Counted from the stretch's first letter, positions 1-8,140 are shown. The stretch: 64,000 nucleotides of DNA from Cellulosimicrobium cellulans (GCF_016907755.1 NZ_JAFBCN010000001.1:1550001-1614000); one strand, 5' to 3'. The notes: generated by a model not told the origin, from the letters alone. A program made the numbers and translations.

Positions 1-598
1 CGACGACGTCGGTCGGGATGTCGCGGATGTTGTTGACCATGAGGATCGCGCACGCGAGCAGGCCCACCGCGACCGCGCCGACGGCCGACGGCCACGTGAC
101 CACGCCCGCCTGGGTGTAGGTGGTGCCGAGCGTGGCCACGAGACCGAAGAACAGGAACACCCCGACCTCGCCGAGGCCCCGATAGCCGTAGGGGTTGCGG
201 CCGCCCGTGTAGTACCAGCCCGCGAGGATCGCGAGCGCGCCCACGGCGATCAGCCACCAGTGGCCGGTCACCGCGCAGAGCACGAGCCCGAGCACGGCGG
301 CGACGCCGAACGCGCCGAACGCCGCGGCGCGCACCTGGCCCGGCCGTGCCGCGCCGGTCGCCGTGAGGCGCATCGGGCCGACGCGGTCGAGGTCGGTGCC
401 CCGCACGCCGTCGGAGTAGTCGTTGGCGTAGTTCACGCCCACCTGGAGCGCGAGCGCGACGCCGAGGGCGAGCAGCGCGGGCCAGAAGGCGAAGCCGTCC
501 ACCTGGGCCGCGGCGCCGGACCCGACGATGACGGGCGTGGCGGCGGCGGGGAGGGTGCGCGGGCGCGCGCCTGCGACCCACTCGGTGGTGCTGGCCAT
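1..598 (-). CDS. menA: 1,4-dihydroxy-2-naphthoate polyprenyltransferase MenA (C-terminus outside window)
   Basis: This is a membrane-bound UbiA-family prenyltransferase that attaches the polyprenyl tail to 1,4-dihydroxy-2-naphthoate, giving demethylmenaquinone. Reading the minus strand from the ATG at 598-596 gives MASTTEWVAGARPRTLPAA, the usual MenA N-terminus. The first Asp-rich motif follows (NYANDYSDGVRG), then several hydrophobic helices, YYTGGRNPYGYRGLGE, and near the window edge a second conserved motif (NNIRDIPTD). About 199 codons are present, so roughly the last third is missing. It lies 51 bp downstream of menE on the same strand, so the two are probably co-transcribed. The truncation is only the window border, not a mutation. 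Confidence 0.95.
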   Translation of the reverse strand, partial: MASTTEWVAGARPRTLPAAATPVIVGSGAAAQVDGFAFWPALLALGVALALQVGVNYANDYSDGVRGTDLDRVGPMRLTATGAARPGQVRAAAFGAFGVAAVLGLVLCAVTGHWWLIAVGALAILAGWYYTGGRNPYGYRGLGEVGVFLFFGLVATLGTTYTQAGVVTWPSAVGAVAVGLLACAILMVNNIRDIPTDVV

Positions 599-649
599 GG
601 TGCTCCGTCTCGGTCGTGCGGGTCGTGCAGGGGGGTGGGACCGTGCGGC

Positions 650-1912
650 TCAACCAGGGGAGACCTGGAGGTGCCCGACGGCGAGCTGCGCCACCGCGGC
701 GCGGTCCACCTTGCCGGGCCCGCGGCGCGGGAGCTCCGCGACGACGAGCACGCGACGCGGTGCGGCCGCGCGCTCCAGCCTATCCGCGACGCGGTCCCGG
801 ACGGCGGCGACGAGCGCGGCCGGGGCGTCCGCGACCGCGTCCCCGGCGACGTGCCCGGGGCCGAGGGGCGTCGTCCCGGTGGTCGTGACGACCGCGACGA
901 CCTCCTGCCCCCACTCCGGGTGCGGCACGCCGACGACGCACGCCTCGCCCACGCCGTCCACCTCGCCGACGAGGGCCTCGACCGCCGCCGGCGCGACGTT
1001 GACGCCGCCCGAGACGACGACGTCGTCCGCCCGGCCGAGCACGGTGAGCGTCGGCCGGTCCGGCGGCTCGTCGAGCCGGCCGAGGTCGCTGGTGCGGAAC
1101 CAGCGCGTGCCGTCGTCGTCGGTGCGGAACGCGTGCCCGGTCGCGTCGGGGTCACCGAGGTAGCCGTCCGCGAGGACGGGCCCGGCGAGCTCGACGACGC
1201 CCGCGGTCCCTCCCGGGGCGTCCGTCCCCTCCTGCGGCGCGCCGAGCCGCACGTGCACCCCCGCGAGCGGGACGCCGTCGTACACGCACCCGCCGCTCGT
1301 CTCCGTCATGCCGTACGTGGTCACGACGCGCGCGCCCGCCGCCCGCGCGCGGCGCAGCAGGGCCGGAGGCGTGGCGGCCCCGCCCAGCAGGACCGCGTCG
1401 AGGCCGCAGAGCGCGTCGAGGCCCGCCGTGCCGCCGTCGGAGCCCGCGTCCGCCGCGGCGAGGAGGCGGTGGAGCTGCGTGGGGACGAGCGAGACGTACC
1501 GCCGCTCGGCGGGCGGGGTGCGGCCGACGAGCGCCGCGAATCCGGCGGGGGTGAAGGGCTCGTCCGGCGGCGCGACCGTGAGGCCCCGCCCGGCCGCGTG
1601 CGCACGGGCGACGACCTGCACGCCCGCCACGTGCGTCGGGGGGAGCGCGAGGAGCCAGTGTCCCGGGCCGCCGAGTCGCTCGTGCGTCGCGGCGCCCGAG
1701 GCCCGCAGCGCGGCCGCGGACAGCACGACCTCGCGCGGCTCGCCCGTCGAGCCCGACGTGCGCAGGACGAGCGCGGTGCCCGGGGCGACGTCGGGGCGCC
1801 CGGGCCGGGGGAGCAGCGCGACGGGCGCCACCGGGGGCCCCGCGCCGTCGAGCGCGGCGCCGACGGCCGAGACCAGGGCGTCGAGATCGGCGGGGACGAC
1901 GGCGCGGTTCAC
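650..1912 (-). CDS. menE: o-succinylbenzoate-CoA ligase MenE
   Basis: This ANL-superfamily adenylating enzyme activates o-succinylbenzoate to its CoA thioester, the substrate of MenB. The 420-residue product has the P-loop-like AMP-binding motif (LRTSGSTGEPREVVLS), the A5-type motif (TYGMTETSGGCVYDG) and the hinge region WFRTSDLGRLDE followed by GRADDVVVSGGVN. It is short for the ANL family, as MenE proteins generally are. I chose the GTG at 1912 because a TACGCT -10 box lies exactly 6 bp upstream; the longer open frame runs antisense into the neighbouring lipoprotein. It is divergent from the DUF3048 lipoprotein gene and upstream of menA. Confidence 0.93.
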   Translation of the reverse strand: MNRAVVPADLDALVSAVGAALDGAGPPVAPVALLPRPGRPDVAPGTALVLRTSGSTGEPREVVLSAAALRASGAATHERLGGPGHWLLALPPTHVAGVQVVARAHAAGRGLTVAPPDEPFTPAGFAALVGRTPPAERRYVSLVPTQLHRLLAAADAGSDGGTAGLDALCGLDAVLLGGAATPPALLRRARAAGARVVTTYGMTETSGGCVYDGVPLAGVHVRLGAPQEGTDAPGGTAGVVELAGPVLADGYLGDPDATGHAFRTDDDGTRWFRTSDLGRLDEPPDRPTLTVLGRADDVVVSGGVNVAPAAVEALVGEVDGVGEACVVGVPHPEWGQEVVAVVTTTGTTPLGPGHVAGDAVADAPAALVAAVRDRVADRLERAAAPRRVLVVAELPRRGPGKVDRAAVAQLAVGHLQVSPG

Positions 1913-1916
1913 CGGA

Positions 1917-1928
1917 TCAGCGTAGGCC
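1917..1928 (-). promoter_or_regulatory. menE promoter -10 element, leaderless start
   Basis: On the minus strand the sequence GGCCTACGCTGA contains the -10 hexamer TACGCT (1924-1919), followed by 6 nt and then the GTG of menE. With transcription starting 6-7 nt after the -10, the mRNA would begin at or next to the start codon. There is no Shine-Dalgarno sequence. Nearly the same 12-mer precedes menC and menF. No good -35 is visible. Confidence 0.55.
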
Positions 1929-1934
1929 GGGCCG

Positions 1935-1940
1935 TAGGGT
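1935..1940 (+). promoter_or_regulatory. possible -10 box for the DUF3048 lipoprotein gene
   Basis: TAGGGT fits the actinobacterial TAnnnT pattern and lies about 70 bp upstream of the lipoprotein ATG in the short divergent region with menE. No convincing -35 accompanies it, so this is only a candidate. Confidence 0.3.
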
Positions 1941-2010
1941 GGCCGGGAAACGCACGTCCGTCGCAGGGGCTGCCCCAGGACCGGGTCCTGGGCCGACGGG
2001 AAGGTCGAGG

Positions 2011-3087
2011 ATGACGAGGACGGGACGAGGGTCCGGCGCGCTCCGGGCGGGGCTGGTCGCCACGCTCGCCGCGGCGACGGTCCTGCTCGCGGGGTGCTCC
2101 GGCGAACCGGCAGCACCCACCACGGAGACGGTCGACGCGGACGTGTCCGCGGACAAGGGGGCGCCGCCGACTCCGGAGGTGCCGCTCGTCTGGCCGCTCA
2201 CCGGGGTCGCGGCCGAGGAGGTCGCCGACCGGCCGGCGCTCGCGGTGAAGATCGAGAACGCGCCCCAGGCGCGCCCGCAGACCGGCCTGGAGCAGGCCGA
2301 CGTCGTGTGGGAGGAGGTCGTCGAGGGCGGCATCACGCGCTTCGTCGCCGTCTACCACTCGCAGGTCCCCGAGAGCGTGGGACCCGTCCGGTCGGTGCGA
2401 CCCATGGACCCCGCGATCGTCGGGCCGCTGCACGGGATCCTCGCGTACACCGGCGGCCAGGAGCCCTTCGTCGACGCCGTCGGCGCGGCGGGCATCCAGT
2501 CGGTCGTCATGGACCACGGCGACGACGGGTTCACCACGACCCGCGCGCGCCGGGCGCCGCACAACGTGTACGGCAGCCCGGAGGAGTTCTGGGCCCAGGC
2601 CGACGGCGACCGCACCTCGCCCCCGCCCGCCCAGCTCGTCTTCGCCCGGGAGCCGGGGACCGCGACGGCCACCGTGGCGGGCGCGCCCGCGACGCGACTC
2701 GACGTCCGGCTCACGCACGCGAGCCGCGCCGTGTGGGAGTGGAACGCCGACGAGGGGCGCTACGTGCGCAGCGAGGGCGACACCCCGGCCGTGTCGTCGG
2801 ACGAGGTGCGGCTCGCGGCGACGAACGTCGTGCTGCTCGCCGCGACGATGGAGAACACCCCGTTCAAGGACCCCGCCGGCGTGCCCGTCCCGGAGACGAA
2901 GCTCGTCGGGACCGGCGAGGGCGTCGTCGCGAGCGGCGGCAAGCAGGTGGCGGTGTCGTGGTCCAAGGAGGCGGTCGACGCCCCGCTCGTGCTCACAGGG
3001 GCGGACGGCGCGCCGGTCGAGCTCGAGCCCGGTGCCTCGTGGATCGAGCTCGTGCCGATCGGGTCGGGGAGCTGGGAGATCTCCTGA
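2011..3087 (+). CDS. DUF3048 (YerB-type) lipoprotein
   Basis: The 358-residue product is exported and lipid-anchored. Its N-terminus has a basic stretch (MTRTGRGSG), a hydrophobic core and the lipobox LLAG-C. The mature part matches the DUF3048/YerB family: a block containing PLTGV, then AVKIENAPQARPQTGL, GPVRSVRPMD, and a C-terminal block with a conserved KQVAVSWSKE segment. The family occurs as surface lipoproteins in Gram-positive bacteria and its biochemical role is not established. The ATG at 2011 was chosen over an upstream in-frame start because it follows a purine-rich SD (GGAAGGTCGAGG) and directly begins the signal peptide. It is transcribed divergently from menE. Confidence 0.88.
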   Translation: MTRTGRGSGALRAGLVATLAAATVLLAGCSGEPAAPTTETVDADVSADKGAPPTPEVPLVWPLTGVAAEEVADRPALAVKIENAPQARPQTGLEQADVVWEEVVEGGITRFVAVYHSQVPESVGPVRSVRPMDPAIVGPLHGILAYTGGQEPFVDAVGAAGIQSVVMDHGDDGFTTTRARRAPHNVYGSPEEFWAQADGDRTSPPPAQLVFAREPGTATATVAGAPATRLDVRLTHASRAVWEWNADEGRYVRSEGDTPAVSSDEVRLAATNVVLLAATMENTPFKDPAGVPVPETKLVGTGEGVVASGGKQVAVSWSKEAVDAPLVLTGADGAPVELEPGASWIELVPIGSGSWEIS

Positions 3088-3226
3088 GGGCCGTTCTCGT
3101 CCGGCGGCGGCCTCCCGGGTCCTCCCCACGGCGTACGACCGCTCCGCCCCGAGGGGGACCGGCGGGCACGCAGGTCGAGCCGCGGGGCCGACGCGGCGAG
3201 GGGCTCCCGGGCGGCACCGTGGAGTC

Positions 3227-3484
3227 ATGGCAACCTTCGTCCCGCACCCCGTCCACCCGTCCCACCCCGGCTCCTCCGGCGAGGGAGCCCCGCAGCGCTC
3301 GACCGAGGGTCAGCTCCCGCCGTCCTACGCGCCGCGCACGCCGCGCGACGACGAGCCCGGCGTCGCCCGCTCGGCCGCGCCCGTCGCGATCTCGGTCGGG
3401 CTCCTGTTCGGCCTCGCCGTCGCCGCGGCATTCGTCGGCCGCGGCCTCATCGAGATGCTGACGAGCCTCGTCGGCGGCTCCTGA
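3227..3484 (+). CDS. small single-pass membrane protein
   Basis: The 85-residue product has a Pro/His/Ser-rich N-terminal half and one hydrophobic helix (residues about 49-70, APVAISVGLLFGLAVAAAF), followed by a short amphipathic tail. The ATG at 3227 is preceded by GTGGAG. I do not recognise a family. It sits between the DUF3048 lipoprotein and the convergent menB, with only 8 bp to the menB stop. GC-rich third codon positions and the well-formed helix argue that it is real. Confidence 0.6.
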   Translation: MATFVPHPVHPSHPGSSGEGAPQRSTEGQLPPSYAPRTPRDDEPGVARSAAPVAISVGLLFGLAVAAAFVGRGLIEMLTSLVGGS

Positions 3485-3492
3485 CCCGCAGG

Positions 3493-4521
3493 TCAGAACG
3501 CGTAGCCGAACCGGCCCCAGTCCGGGTCGCGCCGCTCGAGGAACGCGTCGCGCCCCTCCACGGCCTCGTCCGTGAGGTACGCCAGCCGCGTCGCCTCGCC
3601 CGCGAAGACCTGCTGGCCCATGAGCCCGTCGTCCGCGAGGTTGAACGCGAACTTGAGCATCCGGATCGCCTGCGGCGACTTCGTCGCGATCACCCGCGCG
3701 TACTCGATCGCGAGCGCCTCGAGGTCCGCGTGGTCCGCGACCTCGTTCACCGCCCCCCACTCGTACGCGTCCTGCGCCGAGTACTCCCGCGCGAGGAAGA
3801 AGATCTCCCGCGCTCGCTTCTGCCCCACCTGCCGCGCCAGGTACGCCGAGCCGTAGCCCCCGTCGAACGAGCCGACGTTCGCGTCGGTCTGCTTGAACCG
3901 CGCGTGCTCACGGCTCGCGATCGACAGGTCCGCGACGACGTGCAGCGAGTGCCCGCCGCCAGCCGCCCACCCGTTGACGACCGCGACCACGACCTTGGGC
4001 ATCGTCCGGATCAGCCGCTGCACCTCGAGGATGTGCAGGCGCCCCGCACGTCCCGGGTCGACGGCGTCGCGCGTGTGCACCTCGCCGCCGCCGTCGGGCG
4101 CGGTCGTGTACTGGTAGCCGGAGCGCCCGCGGATCCGCTGGTCGCCGCCCGAGCAGAACGCCCACCCGCCGTCCTTGGGCGAGGGCCCGTTGCCGGTGAG
4201 GAGCACCGTCCCGACGTCGGACGTCATGCGCGCGTGGTCGAGCACGCGGTGCAGCTCGTCCACGGTGTGGGGGCGGAACGCGTTGCGCACCTCGGGCCGG
4301 TCGAACGCGACGCGCACCACGGGCAGGTCGCGCACGACGGCCCCGGCCGCGTCGCGCTCCACTCCCCGGTGGTACGTGACGTCGGTCAGCTCCTCGAACC
4401 CGGCGACGTCGCGCCACGCGCGCGGGTCGAACGTCTCGGACACCTGGCGGGGGAGCGCGTGGGCGCGCGGGTCGTCGGCGGGGACGGCGGGGGTGGGTTC
4501 GGTGCTGCTCACGATCGTCAC
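3493..4521 (-). CDS. menB: 1,4-dihydroxy-2-naphthoyl-CoA synthase MenB
   Basis: This crotonase-family enzyme closes the second ring, converting o-succinylbenzoyl-CoA to 1,4-dihydroxy-2-naphthoyl-CoA in the cytosol. Diagnostic segments are FDRPEVRNAFRPHTVDEL, the oxyanion and insertion loop CSGGDQRIRGRSGYQ, VNGWAAGGGHSLHVVADL, KQTDANVGSFDGGYGSAYLA and the C-terminal RRDPDWGRFGYAF. Length is 342 residues from the GTG at 4521, slightly longer than many MenB proteins because of a 20-30 residue Pro-rich N-terminus; a GTG at 4512 is an alternative. The start overlaps the stop of the upstream EamA gene (GTGA), implying translational coupling. Confidence 0.95.
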   Translation of the reverse strand: MTIVSSTEPTPAVPADDPRAHALPRQVSETFDPRAWRDVAGFEELTDVTYHRGVERDAAGAVVRDLPVVRVAFDRPEVRNAFRPHTVDELHRVLDHARMTSDVGTVLLTGNGPSPKDGGWAFCSGGDQRIRGRSGYQYTTAPDGGGEVHTRDAVDPGRAGRLHILEVQRLIRTMPKVVVAVVNGWAAGGGHSLHVVADLSIASREHARFKQTDANVGSFDGGYGSAYLARQVGQKRAREIFFLAREYSAQDAYEWGAVNEVADHADLEALAIEYARVIATKSPQAIRMLKFAFNLADDGLMGQQVFAGEATRLAYLTDEAVEGRDAFLERRDPDWGRFGYAF

Positions 4522-5543
4522 GGTAGCCGCTGCGGGGCGAGGCCCGCGCCCTGCGCGGGCGCCCGCTGCTCGGCGCGGGGCGAGGGCGCCGGGGCGTCGG
4601 CTCCCCGCGGCGGTGCCGCGAGGCCGAGGACGAGGCCGGCCCCGACGACGAGCGTCCCGACCAGGGAGCGGGCGTCGAGCGCCTCGAACCCGAGGGCGAC
4701 CGACGTCGCGAGCGCCGCGACGGGCAGGAGCCCCGCGAACAGCCCGGCCCGCGCCGGTCCGATCGTGGCGAGCCCGGAGTACCAGAGCAGGAACGCCACG
4801 GCCGTGACGACGACGGCGAGGTACGCGAGCGCGGCGAGCTCGGCGGCGTCGGGCGCGACGAGGAACGGCTGCCCCGAGACCTGCTGCCGGACGAGGCCGA
4901 GCAGGGCGAGCTGCGGGACGGCCAGGACGCACGCGTAGGCGGAGACGCGCAGCGCGCCGAGCGTCGGCAGGAGCGGCACGGCGAGCAGCGAGAAGCACAC
5001 CTCGCACGCGAGCGCCCCGAGCGCGAGCGCGACGCCGACCGGGTCACCGGCGCCGCCGCCCTCGACGACCACGACGCCGACGGTCACCACGACGGCCGCC
5101 GCGAGGGTCCGGACCGCGACCCGACGCGCGCGGAGCGCGGCCGCCGCCGCGAGCACGACCGGCGAGGCGCCGACGACCGCCCCGACGAGGGACGGGTCCG
5201 CGCGGCCCGCGCTCTCGACGACGAGGACGCTGAAGCCCACGAGCCCGGTCGCGGCGAGCGCGAGGAGGCGCAGCAGCGCGCGCGGCGACGGCAGGAGCCA
5301 TGGCGTGCGGCGCGCGGCGAGGACGGCGAGCAGGACGAGCGCCGCGACGGCGTAGCGCGCGGCCTGCCCGCCGAGCACCGGGAAGTCGGCGAGGGCGGCG
5401 GACGCGACGAACGACGAGCCGACGACCACCATGCCGACGGCGCACCGGAGGTCCCCGGACCGCGTCGCGGCGGGGCGGTCGGGCGCACGGTCGCCGCCGT
5501 CGGACGGGACGCCGTGGGGAGAGCGAGGGGCGGGGAGGGTCAT
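4518..5543 (-). CDS. EamA/DMT-family transporter
   Basis: The product is a ten-helix drug/metabolite-type inner-membrane exporter of 341 residues. After a hydrophilic N-terminus (to about residue 33) hydrophobic segments alternate with short loops, in two EamA halves (about 35-165 and 180-315). Motifs include VVGSSFVASAAL in helix 1, GGQAARYAVAALVLL, and LLWYSGLATIGPARAGLF in the second half. The substrate cannot be read from the sequence. The divergent neighbour is a MocR regulator, a very common pairing, which suggests export of an amino acid, a vitamer or a related compound under MocR control. Its stop overlaps the menB start, so part of menB expression may depend on this promoter. Confidence 0.85.
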   Translation of the reverse strand: MTLPAPRSPHGVPSDGGDRAPDRPAATRSGDLRCAVGMVVVGSSFVASAALADFPVLGGQAARYAVAALVLLAVLAARRTPWLLPSPRALLRLLALAATGLVGFSVLVVESAGRADPSLVGAVVGASPVVLAAAAALRARRVAVRTLAAAVVVTVGVVVVEGGGAGDPVGVALALGALACEVCFSLLAVPLLPTLGALRVSAYACVLAVPQLALLGLVRQQVSGQPFLVAPDAAELAALAYLAVVVTAVAFLLWYSGLATIGPARAGLFAGLLPVAALATSVALGFEALDARSLVGTLVVGAGLVLGLAAPPRGADAPAPSPRAEQRAPAQGAGLAPQRLP

Positions 5544-5562
5544 GCGTCGACCGTAGAGACGT

Positions 5563-5586
5563 CCCTGGTCCAGGGTGCAGGTCCAG
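5563..5586. promoter_or_regulatory. candidate MocR operator in the EamA/MocR divergent region
   Basis: The 67-bp gap contains a perfect palindrome CCCTGG-T-CCAGGG (5563-5575) and a direct repeat of GGTCCAG (5567-5573 and 5580-5586, 13 bp apart). MocR regulators typically bind direct repeats in divergent promoters, so this is the natural operator candidate. No binding data can be inferred beyond position. Confidence 0.5.
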
Positions 5587-5610
5587 ATCGCGCCTGGTTC
5601 ACTGGGCCAG

Positions 5611-7089
5611 ATGACGACCCGGACCGAGCCCGACGCGCTGCTGCTCGCCCTCGGCCCGCGTCCGGGGCGTGACGTCGGCCGCTGGCTGCAGGCCGGCCTG
5701 CGCGCGGCCGTGGTGGAGGGGCGCCTCGAGGCGGGCGTCGTGCTCCCCTCGAGTCGCGACGCGGCGGCGGCGCTCGGCGTCTCGCGCGGCACCGTGACGA
5801 CCGCCGTCGACGTGCTCGTCGGCGAGGGGCTGCTCGTGTCCCGGCCCCGCTCGGGGGTGGTCGTCGCGGCGCTGCCCGCGCCGCCGTCGGGCCGTGCGGG
5901 GACGGCCGCGGCGGGCCCGACCGGTGCGGCACCCGGCGTCGAGCCCGACACGGGGCCCCGCCCGGTGCCGGGGGCGCGGCCGGTGAGCGTCGGCACGCCC
6001 GACCCCGCGCTCTTCCCCCGTGCCGCGTGGGCGCGCGCCGTGCGCGACGGGGTGCGAGGGCTGGCCGACGCCGACCTGGGCTACCCGGATCCCCAGGGGC
6101 TGCCGGCCCTGCGCGAGGCGCTCGCGGTCCACCTGCGCCGCGCGCGGGGGGCCCACGTCGCGGCGGAGGACGTGGTCGTGGTGAGCGGGGTCGCGCAGGC
6201 GCTCTCCCTCCTCGCCCGGCTGCTCGCCGCGGGCCGGGTCGCGGGCGCGCGACCCGCGGAGCCCGTGCGCGTCGCGGTCGAGGACCCGTCGTCGCGCGGG
6301 GCGCTCGAGCTGCTGCGCGACGCGGGCTTGCGCACGGTCGGCGTGCCCGTGGACGCCGACGGTCTGCGCGCGGACCTGCTGCCCGACGACGCGCGCGCCG
6401 TCCTCGTGACGCCGGCTCACCAGTTCCCGCTCGGGGTCGTGCTCGCCCCGGCGCGACGGCGTGCCCTGCTCGCCTGGGCCGCGGCGGGCGAGCGCCTCGT
6501 CCTCGAGGACGACTACGACGCCGAGCTGCGGTACGACCGGCAGCCGGTCGCCTCGGTGCAGGCCCTGGACCCGGAGCGCGTGGTGCTGCTCGGCTCGGTG
6601 TCGAAGCTGCTCTCGCCCGCGCTGCGGCTCGGCTGGGTCGTGGCGCCGCCGCGCGTCGTCGGGCCGCTGGTGGAGGCGAAGCGGCACGCGGACCTCGGGA
6701 CGTCGGTGCCCGAGCAGGCGGCGCTCGCGGCGCTGCTCGGGTCGGGCGCCTACCAGCGCCACCTGCGCCGGGCCCGGCTCGTGTACCAGCGGCGTCGTCG
6801 TGCGCTGCTCGACGCGCTCGGCGACGCCCTGCCGGGCGTCGAGGTCGGGGGAGTGGCCGCGGGCCTGCACCTCGTCGTCCCGCTGCCCGGCCCCGCCGCC
6901 GAGCGTGCCGCGCTCGACGGGCTGCACGCGGCGGGGGTGCCGGCCGAGCCGTTGAGCGGGACGGGGGTGGACCGCACGGAACCGGGGGTCGTCGTCGGGA
7001 CGGCGCGCGTCCGCGAGGCCGAGGTCGCGCGGGTCGTGGAGGTCCTCCGGGCCGCCGTCTTGACGAGCGACCACAAACTGGTACGTTAG
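5611..7089 (+). CDS. MocR/PdxR-type transcriptional regulator (GntR-HTH fused to aminotransferase fold)
   Basis: The 492-residue protein has an N-terminal GntR winged helix (about residues 15-85, including LPSSRDAAAALGVSRGTVTTAVD). A Pro/Ala-rich linker leads to a type-I aminotransferase domain (about 125-485). The aminotransferase part keeps DLGYPDPQGLPALREAL, TPAHQFPLG, EDDYDAELRYDRQP and the PLP-lysine region GSVSKLLSPALRLGW. Such proteins use PLP or a related ligand as an effector rather than catalysing transamination. The ATG at 5611 has no obvious SD and may be translated from a very short leader. It is divergent from the EamA exporter and probably regulates it and itself. Confidence 0.9.
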   Translation: MTTRTEPDALLLALGPRPGRDVGRWLQAGLRAAVVEGRLEAGVVLPSSRDAAAALGVSRGTVTTAVDVLVGEGLLVSRPRSGVVVAALPAPPSGRAGTAAAGPTGAAPGVEPDTGPRPVPGARPVSVGTPDPALFPRAAWARAVRDGVRGLADADLGYPDPQGLPALREALAVHLRRARGAHVAAEDVVVVSGVAQALSLLARLLAAGRVAGARPAEPVRVAVEDPSSRGALELLRDAGLRTVGVPVDADGLRADLLPDDARAVLVTPAHQFPLGVVLAPARRRALLAWAAAGERLVLEDDYDAELRYDRQPVASVQALDPERVVLLGSVSKLLSPALRLGWVVAPPRVVGPLVEAKRHADLGTSVPEQAALAALLGSGAYQRHLRRARLVYQRRRRALLDALGDALPGVEVGGVAAGLHLVVPLPGPAAERAALDGLHAAGVPAEPLSGTGVDRTEPGVVVGTARVREAEVARVVEVLRAAVLTSDHKLVR

Positions 7090-7097
7090 TACCAGTT
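7060..7097 (+). promoter_or_regulatory. promoter of the SMR gene overlapped by a perfect TetR-type operator
   Basis: A -35 TTGACG (7060-7065) and a -10 TACGTT (7082-7087) are separated by 16 bp. A perfect inverted repeat AACTGGTAC-GTTA-GTACCAGTT (7076-7097) covers the -10. A TetR-family gene lies two genes downstream, so autorepression of the SMR-tetR pair through this operator is likely. The repeat also includes the stop codon of the MocR gene. Confidence 0.7.
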
Positions 7098-7153
7098 CTG
7101 CGCACGACGGCGGGCCCTGCCACCCGGTGCGTCGACCCCGAGGGAGTCTCCCC

Positions 7154-7477
7154 ATGGCATGGATCGTCCTCATCGTGTCCGGCATGCTCGAGGCCGGCTG
7201 GGCCCTGAGCCTCAAGGCGTCGCACGGCTTCACCAAGCTCTGGCCGAGCGTCGCGTTCGTCGTCATGCTCGTCCTGAGCATGGTCGGCCTCAGCATCGCG
7301 CTGAAGTCGCTGCCCGTCGGCGTGGCCTACGGTGTCTGGGTGGGGATCGGTGCCTCGTTGACCGCTGTCCTCGCCGTCGTCCTGTTCGACGAGCCCGTCA
7401 CGATCCTCAAGGTGGTCTCCCTCGTGCTGATCGTCGCGGGGGTCGTCGGGCTCAACCTCTCCGGGGGAGGGCACTGA
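7154..7477 (+). CDS. SMR-family exporter, Gdx/SugE (guanidinium) subtype
   Basis: The 107-residue product has four transmembrane helices and the conserved membrane glutamate in helix 1 (GMLEAGWALSLK). Helix 2/3 features LPVGVAYGVWVGIGAS and the end LIVAGVVGLNL is typical. The G(x)W(x)GIGA signature and helix-1 context place it with Gdx/SugE rather than EmrE, and family members export guanidinium coupled to protons as antiparallel dimers. A single gene here suggests a dual-topology homodimer. The ATG at 7154 follows GAGGGA. It is followed at 6 bp by the tetR gene and driven by the operator-bearing promoter just upstream. I saw no guanidine riboswitch. Confidence 0.88.
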   Translation: MAWIVLIVSGMLEAGWALSLKASHGFTKLWPSVAFVVMLVLSMVGLSIALKSLPVGVAYGVWVGIGASLTAVLAVVLFDEPVTILKVVSLVLIVAGVVGLNLSGGGH

Positions 7478-7482
7478 CACCG

Positions 7483-8088
7483 ATGCCGACCGAGACCGTC
7501 GACCCGCGGCCCGCGCCGCGTCGCCAGGCGCGCGGCGTGGCGCGCCGTGACGCGATCGTCCGCGCCGCCGCGGACCTCATCCTCCAGGAGGGGCCCGCCG
7601 CGGTGACCCACCGGGCCGTCGCGTCCCGGGCCGACGTCCCGCTCGCCGCCACGACGTACTACTTCACCGGCCTCGACGACCTCATCGGCGCGGCCGGCGA
7701 GGTCGTCGTCGCCGGGTGGGCCGCCCACGCGCGCGGCGCGGCCGAACGGGCCGCGCGCGGCGGGGACCGCGCGCGCCAGGACGCGCACGTGCTCGTCGAC
7801 GCCGTCCTGCCGCCCGGGGGCGAGAGCGAGCTGCGCGGCTTCTACGAGCACCTCGTCGGCGCGGGCCGCTACCCGGCGCTCGCCCGCGCCTACGGCGAGG
7901 GCAGGCAGGGGCTCGACGACGCCGTCGGTCAGCTGCTCGCGGTGCGTGGTCTCGCGAGCGTGCCGCCCGGGCTGCTCATCGCCGTGGTGGACGGCGCCGC
8001 GGTGAGCGCGCTGAGCGAGGGCCACGACGTGCGCGCGCTCGCCGTGCAGCTCGTCGGCGAGCTCGTGGGCCGCCCTCGCGCGAGCTGA
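7483..8088 (+). CDS. TetR-family transcriptional repressor
   Basis: The 201-residue protein has an N-terminal TetR DNA-binding domain (about residues 20-68: RDAIVRAAADLILQEG, then VTHRAVASRADVPLAATTYYF, recognition helix and the hallmark YYF). The C-terminal ligand domain (about 75-195) is Ala/Gly-rich and variable, as expected. It lies 5 bp after the SMR exporter stop, with a GGGGGAGGG stretch inside the end of the exporter gene as probable SD. The nearby perfect palindrome at 7076-7097 is its likely operator. The inducer is presumably a substrate of the exporter; this is inference. Confidence 0.88.
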   Translation: MPTETVDPRPAPRRQARGVARRDAIVRAAADLILQEGPAAVTHRAVASRADVPLAATTYYFTGLDDLIGAAGEVVVAGWAAHARGAAERAARGGDRARQDAHVLVDAVLPPGGESELRGFYEHLVGAGRYPALARAYGEGRQGLDDAVGQLLAVRGLASVPPGLLIAVVDGAAVSALSEGHDVRALAVQLVGELVGRPRAS

Positions 8089-8123
8089 CGGCCCACCCCC
8101 GGCGACGTGGGACCGCCCGCGGT

Positions 8124-8135
8124 GGCCTAGCCTGG
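8124..8135 (+). promoter_or_regulatory. menC promoter -10 element, leaderless start
   Basis: GGCCTAGCCTGG contains the -10 TAGCCT (8128-8133), 7 nt before the GTG of menC, so the transcript likely begins at the start codon. No SD is present between them. It is the plus-strand counterpart of the elements before menE and menF. Confidence 0.55.
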
Positions 8136-8140
8136 AACGC

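Noticed and set aside
260-2014. Long plus-strand open frame opposite menA and menE
   Set aside because: Composition is typical antisense of a high-GC gene; menE and menA motifs are clear on the minus strand.
7090-7153. Possible guanidine riboswitch before the SMR gene
   Set aside because: The region is too short for the class I fold and I see no paired ACGR-loop hairpins; a TetR operator explains the regulation.
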